Assembly: GCF_003248455.1 (NCBI RefSeq) | Contig: NZ_QFNM01000016.1 | Coordinates: forward strand, 1-57,995 | Reading direction: 5' to 3' | Length of the DNA: 57,995 nucleotides | DNA from: Brevundimonas sp. | GTDB lineage: Bacteria > Pseudomonadota > Alphaproteobacteria > Caulobacterales > Caulobacteraceae | Shown: piece by piece, positions 53,299 through 57,995 of the stretch | Layout of the letters: every line of letters begins with the position of its first letter | How positions within the stretch are numbered: the stretch's first letter is position 1 | Notes under the pieces: generated by a model | Databases searched by the model: none | Told to the model about the DNA's origin: nothing | Seen by the model: the letters and a program-made list of their open reading frames with translations, nothing else | Made by a program: the position numbers and the translations under genes

Positions 53299-56200
53299 AT
53301 GACTATCGAAGCGTTCATAGAGTTGTGGGCCGACAGGGAGGGCGGCGCGGAACGCGCAAACACCGCGCCCTACATCATCGGCCTGCTGCAGGCGCTGGAT
53401 CTGCCGACGCCCGATCCGGCCGGGGCGACCACGCTCCACAACGACTATGTGTTCGAACGGGCCGTGCGTCCCAGCTTCCACTCCGGCCAACCGAAGCGGA
53501 TCGACCTCTACAAGCGCGGTTGCTTCCTGTTGGAGGCGAAGCAGTCGCGGCTGTCGGGAACGTCCAAGCTCCTGCCTTTCGGGGACGCGCCGCCCCTGAT
53601 GTCGCCGCCCCACGGGCCGGGATGGGACAGTCTGATCCGCAATGCGCGGGTCCAGGCTTTCGCCTATGTCTCCATGCTGCCCGCCGACCATGTCGCGCCG
53701 CCGTTCGTCATCATCTGCGACGTGGCGCGGTCCTTCGAAATCTGGGCGGACTTTTCCGGCACGGGGCGTGGATACGCCCCCTTCCCCGACCGGCTCGGTC
53801 ATCGCTTCAGCCACGCCGATCTGGCCAAGCCGGAGATCCAGGCCCGGCTGCGCGCCATCTGGACAAATCCCCACAGCCTCGATCCCGCCCGCATCGCGGC
53901 GGTCGTCACGCGCGAGATCGCCGACGAACTCAGCGTCATTTCCCGCCGTCTCGAACATCAGGGAATCGCGGCCCAGGACGCGGCCCATTTCCTGATGCGA
54001 TGCATCTTCACCATCTTCGCCGCCGACGTCGACCTGATCCCCAAGCTCAGATTGATCGAGATGCTGGAGGATTGCGTCCATTCTCCCGCCCGGTTCGTCC
54101 CCATGATGGAGGAGATGTGGACCCGCTTCGATCTGGAGGAGCGGCCGCAGCGCTTCTATTCGGGCTTCGGCGACTATCTGCCCCACATCAACGGCAATCT
54201 GTTCGCCGACCGACGCGCCTTCCCGCTCGGCGCGCCGGAAATCCGTCGCCTGATCCTGGCCGCCTCCAAAGACTGGAAGGACGTCGAGCCGGCTATCTTC
54301 GGCAGTCTCCTGGAGCACGCCCTGGAGCCGACCGAGCGGCGCAGGCTGGGCGCGCACTACACCCCGCGCCGCTTCGTCGAACATATGGTGGAGCTGACGG
54401 TGATGGAGGTGCTGCGCGCTGACTGGGCCGAGGTTCAGCACGGCGTCGAAATGGCCTGCGACGAAGGCGATGCGCGCGGCGCCGTGCGGCTGGTGAAGGG
54501 CTTTCATCAGACCCTGCGCCGGACGCGCGTCCTGGACCCGGCCTGCGGCACCGGCAACTTCCTCTATGTCGCGCTGGAACAGATGAAGAAGCTGGAGGGG
54601 GAGGTGCTGCAGACCCTGTTGGACCTGGGCCAATCGGACACGCTGGACCTGGACACCGTCGATCCTCGCCAGTTCCTGGGCCTGGAGCTGAACCCCCGGG
54701 CCGCCGCCATCGCCGATGTGGTGTTGTGGATCGGCTTTTTGCAACAGCATTATCGCAACCGGACCGGCCATCCGTCCGAGCCGATCCTGAGAGCGCACGG
54801 CAACATCCGCTGCGTCGATGCGATGCTGACCTGGGACGGGGCGCCGGGGGTCGTGACCGGCTATCGCGACGGCGCGCCGGTTCAGTTGTGGCCCAATCCC
54901 CGGCCGACCGCCTGGCCCGAAGCCGAGTTCGTCGTCGGCAATCCGCCCTTTATCGGCGGCAAAGACGTGCGCTCGCGGCTCGATCCCGGCTACGCCGAAG
55001 CCCTGTGGATCGCCCATCCGCGCATGAACGAGAGCGCGGACCTGGTGATGTACTGGTGGAACCAAGCCGCCGAAATCCTGACGCGGCCGGGGACGGTTCT
55101 GCGCCGCTTCGGCTTCGTGACGACCAATTCGATCACCCAGGTCTTCCAGCGCCGCACCGTCGAGCGCTGGCTGTCCGGCCCGCAGGCCTTAAGCCTGATC
55201 TACGCCGCGCCCGACCATCCGTGGACCAAGGCCAGCCGCGACAGCGCCGCCGTCCGCATCGCCATGACGGTGGCGCAGGCCGGCCGTCATGACGGGACCG
55301 TCCTGACGCGCCTTTCCGAATCCGCCCTGGAGACGGACGAACCGGTCGTGGAGCTGGCGGCCAGCTCCGGCCGCATAAACGCGGACCTGACCATCGGCGT
55401 CGACGTGACCAAGGCGCTGGCGGTGAAGGCCTCGGCCGGCGTCTGTTCGCCCGGCGTCAAACTGCACGGCGCCGGCTTCATCGTCAGCCACGCCCAGGCC
55501 AAGGCGCTGGGGCTGGGGGCGCGGCCCGGGCTGGAGCGTCACATCCGCCCCTATCGCAACGGCCGCGACCTGACCGGACGGTCCCGCGACGCCTGGGTAA
55601 TGGACTTTTACGGCCTGTCGGTCGACGACCTGCGCCTACGCTTCCCCGAGGCCTATCAGCATCTGGTCGAGCAGGTGAAGGAGGCCCGCGACGCCCACGG
55701 TGTTCTCGTGGGACGCGACGCCAATCCGCGGGCGGCATACCGCGACTTCTGGTGGATATTCGGCGAACCCAAGAGGCGACTTTCGCCCTGCACTAGAAAA
55801 CCTGCCCCGCTATATCGCCACGGTGGAGACGGCCAAGCACCGGACCTTCCAATTCCTCGACGCCGAAATCCTGCCGGACAATATGCTGGTCTGTATCGCG
55901 GACGACGATGCGGCGACCCTGGCCCTGCTTTCGAGCCGCGTTCACCAAGCCTGGTGCGTCGCGAACGGCGGGGTCCTGGAGGATCGGCCGCGCTACACCA
56001 AGTCCCGCTGCTTCGACCCCTTCCCCTTTCCGGCGCTGGACGAGGCCTTGCGCGACCGGCTGCGGGCGGCGGGCGAAGCGCTGGACGGGCGCCGGCGCGC
56101 CGTCCTGGCCCAGAACCCCGACCTGACCCTGACCACCCTCTACAACTGCCTGGAACAGCTTAGGGCCGGTCAGCCGCTCGACGCCCGGCAGGAGGCGATC

Positions 56201-56683
56201 AAGCAGCGCGGCCTCGTCATCATCCTGCGCGACCTGCACGACGCCATCGACCGTCTGGCCTACGCCGCCTATGGCTGGCCGGATGGCCTGTCGCGCGACG
56301 AAACGGTGGCGCGGCTGGCGGCCCTGAACCAGGCGCGCGCCCAGGAAGAGGCCGCGGGCCGGGTGCATTGGCTGCGTCCAGACTACCAGCGGCGCCAGGC
56401 CGGCGCGTCCCAGGCCCAGACCCAAAGCCTGTTCCTCGCCGTCAGCACCCCCGGCCCCGCCGCCAGACGTCCCGCCTTTCCCGCCGACCGCTACGCCCAG
56501 CCCCTGGCGGTGCAGGCGGTCTTGCGCGCGGCGGGCCCGATCGCGCCGCCCGACCTGGCGCGGCGGTTCAGCGGCGGCGCTCGTCTTGAGCCGAGGATCA
56601 GCCGCGTCCTGGCTACCCTTCATCGCTATGGCCATGTCGAGCGGCTGCCGGACGGCCGCTGGGCCGCCGCCCGCGCCGCCTGA
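53299..56683 (+). pseudogene. MmeI-like (Type IIL) restriction-modification enzyme, broken by a +1 frameshift
   Basis: The first frame (to about 55770, 824 codons) has an N-terminal PD-(D/E)xK site IDLYKRGCFLLEAK with Asp 69, Glu 79, Lys 81, the spacing of the MmeI nuclease. It then has a helical spacer and an N6-adenine methylase with motif I DPACGTGNF (413-421) and motif IV NPPFIGG (548-553), and a target-recognition part ending FWWIFGEP. The protein then continues in the next frame: RGDFRPALENLPRYIATVE, KHRTFQFLDAEILPDNMLV and a helical C-terminus. Skipping one A after CCC at 55768-55770 joins them as GEPRGDFRPALENL, so one base appears inserted. Such enzymes cut about 20 bases from an asymmetric site and methylate one strand. 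It could be a true mutation, a sequencing error or frameshifting. Start 53299 has GGGGG upstream. Confidence 0.87.
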
Positions 56684-56748
56684 CCGCGCAACCGTCCACG
56701 CACCGACGCGCTATGGCGGGAGACGCCCGCACCCACTAAGTTCTGTTC

Positions 56749-57995
56749 ATGAACCGTTCTTCGACGCCGAAGCCCGCCGCGGCCAAGACCGCCAAGCCCG
56801 TCCACGTGCCCGACCCCGGCGTTCGCGAGGCGGCGACCGCCTTCATCCGCGACACAGGGAAAATGCCGATGTTCGCGCCGGTGTCCGGCCCGCGCCTGAC
56901 GCCGGAGGAGGCCCCGGCCGCGCCCGCCGACTGGACGCCGCACCGCCCCTCGCGCGAGGGGACGAAGAAGGGCGGCAAGTTCCGTCTGGAAACCAAATAC
57001 ACCCCCGCCGGCGACCAGCCCGCCGCCATCGCCGAACTTGTGGCCCAGGCCCAGGCGGGCGACCGGGACCAGGTGCTGCTGGGCGTCACCGGCTCGGGCA
57101 AGACCTTCACCATGGCAAAGGTGATCGAACAGACCCAGCGGCCGGCGCTCATCCTTGCGCCCAACAAGACTCTAGCGGCCCAGCTCTATTCCGAATTCAA
57201 GGCGTTCTTCCCGGATAACGCAGTCGAATACTTCGTCAGCTATTACGACTATTATCAGCCTGAAGCCTACGTCCCCCGGACCGACACCTATATCGAAAAG
57301 GATTCTTCGATCAATGAGCAGATCGACCGGATGCGGCACTCTGCGACGCGGGCTATACTAGAACGCGATGACGTCATTGTTGTGGCGTCGGTGTCCTGCA
57401 TCTACGGCATCGGGTCGGTCGAAACCTATACGGCCATGACCTTCACGCTGAAGGTCGGGGACCAGATCGACGAGGCGAAACTGCGGGCCGATCTGATCGC
57501 GCTGCAGTACAAGCGCAACGACGTGCATTTCGAACGCGGGATGTTCAGGAAGCGCGGGGACGTGATCGAAATCTTCCCCGTCCACCTTGAGGACCGGGCC
57601 TGGCGCATCAGCCTGTTCGGGGACGAGCTGGAGGCGATCCAGGAGTTCGATCCGCTGACGGGAAAGAAGACCGCCGACCTGAACGAGATCACCGTCTATG
57701 CGGCCAGCCACTATGTCACCCCGCGCCCGACGCTGAACCAGGCGACCCAGGGCATCAAGGCGGAACTGAAGGAGACGCTCGACTGGATGGTCGAGAACGG
57801 CAAGCTGCTGGAGGCCCAGCGGCTGGAGCAACGCACCCGCTTCGACCTGGAGATGATGGAGGCCACCGGCTCCTGCGCCGGCATCGAGAACTATTCCCGC
57901 TGGCTGACCGGCCGCGCGCCGGGCGAGCCGCCGCCGACCTTCTTCGAATACATCCCCGACAACGCCCTGCTGTTCGTGGACGAGAGCCACGTCAC
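56749..57995 (+). CDS. uvrB: UvrABC system protein B, 5' part
   Basis: The gene runs off the right edge after about 415 codons. After an N-terminal extension of about 76 residues (MNRSSTPKPAAAKTAKPVHV..., Pro/Ala-rich) the canonical UvrB begins at KFRLETKYTPAGDQPAAI. It has Walker A GVTGSGKT (about 112-119), APNKTLAAQLYSEF, the beta-hairpin YYDYYQPEAYVP that grips damaged DNA, and the Walker B DESH at the very end. UvrB is the DNA-damage verification helicase of nucleotide excision repair, working with UvrA and UvrC. The ATG at 56749 is the only sensible in-frame start upstream; the extension is longer than in E. coli. It follows the R-M gene by 65 bases. Confidence 0.97.
   Translation, partial: MNRSSTPKPAAAKTAKPVHVPDPGVREAATAFIRDTGKMPMFAPVSGPRLTPEEAPAAPADWTPHRPSREGTKKGGKFRLETKYTPAGDQPAAIAELVAQAQAGDRDQVLLGVTGSGKTFTMAKVIEQTQRPALILAPNKTLAAQLYSEFKAFFPDNAVEYFVSYYDYYQPEAYVPRTDTYIEKDSSINEQIDRMRHSATRAILERDDVIVVASVSCIYGIGSVETYTAMTFTLKVGDQIDEAKLRADLIALQYKRNDVHFERGMFRKRGDVIEIFPVHLEDRAWRISLFGDELEAIQEFDPLTGKKTADLNEITVYAASHYVTPRPTLNQATQGIKAELKETLDWMVENGKLLEAQRLEQRTRFDLEMMEATGSCAGIENYSRWLTGRAPGEPPPTFFEYIPDNALLFVDESHV

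Noticed and set aside
55771..56163. Continuation of the first R-M frame past the frameshift
   Set aside because: It becomes Arg/Gly/Pro-rich nonsense while the other frame gives conserved MmeI sequence.

Overview
The window looks like a stretch of chromosome from an alphaproteobacterium of the Caulobacterales, most likely Brevundimonas or a close relative. This is an inference from three things. The GC content is very high, with strong third-position bias, so every gene casts long shadow ORFs. The order zapA - 6S RNA - 5-formyl-THF cyclo-ligase is the proteobacterial one. The TonB receptor has a Caulobacter-like leader with a GGGGGA Shine-Dalgarno and a TTG start. I see no tRNA, rRNA, CRISPR array, transposase or phage gene. 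Almost everything is housekeeping, and accessory character appears mainly after about 48.4 kb.

Layout. 0-4.5 kb: the end of purQ and all of purL, separated by small acidic proteins, a secreted protein and a membrane protein. 4.6-8.5 kb: a cytochrome P450, a GT4 glycosyltransferase, a YmdB-type phosphoesterase and fau. 8.6-9.45 kb: 6S RNA, zapA and a coiled-coil partner, all on the minus strand. 9.5-16.7 kb: transketolase, an esterase, a VOC protein, purT, and cstA with its YbdD partner. 16.7-22.2 kb: an S41 protease, a HAD hydrolase and a large TonB-dependent receptor ending at a strong terminator. 22.3-31.3 kb: an RraB-like protein, carB, an EreA/ChaN-like protein, a GST, greA, an ELM1-like protein and trxB. 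31.3-39.6 kb: an aldo/keto reductase, a single-domain response regulator beside an HWE kinase, a SleB-type hydrolase and a large hybrid kinase. 39.6-42 kb: small envelope genes and a second SleB-type hydrolase. 42-46.4 kb: the NAD operon nadA - M50 protease - nadB - nadC behind a palindromic operator candidate. 46.9-48.9 kb: ilvA and a host-attachment-family protein.

The accessory end (49-56.7 kb) is the most interesting part. Four tightly packed minus-strand genes form a probable operon: a membrane protein, an XRE regulator, an Ada-type regulator carrying AlkA remnants, and an Ogt methyltransferase. The Ada/AlkA protein keeps its methyl-sensing, AraC and AlkA N-terminal parts but has lost the whole glycosylase domain in frame. 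The membrane gene has its best start out of frame because of a three-copy GGAGC repeat; two copies would restore the frame. Two near-identical dyad sites precede it. Upstream is a PadR - HAAS membrane protein pair. Divergent from PadR is an MmeI-like (Type IIL) restriction-methylation gene broken by a single +1 frameshift. The window ends inside uvrB.

Biologically, much of the region serves nucleotide, one-carbon and cofactor supply (purQ/L/T, carB, fau, tkt, nadABC). The right end concentrates DNA alkylation repair, restriction-modification and excision repair. All family assignments come from reading motifs by eye; no database search was run.
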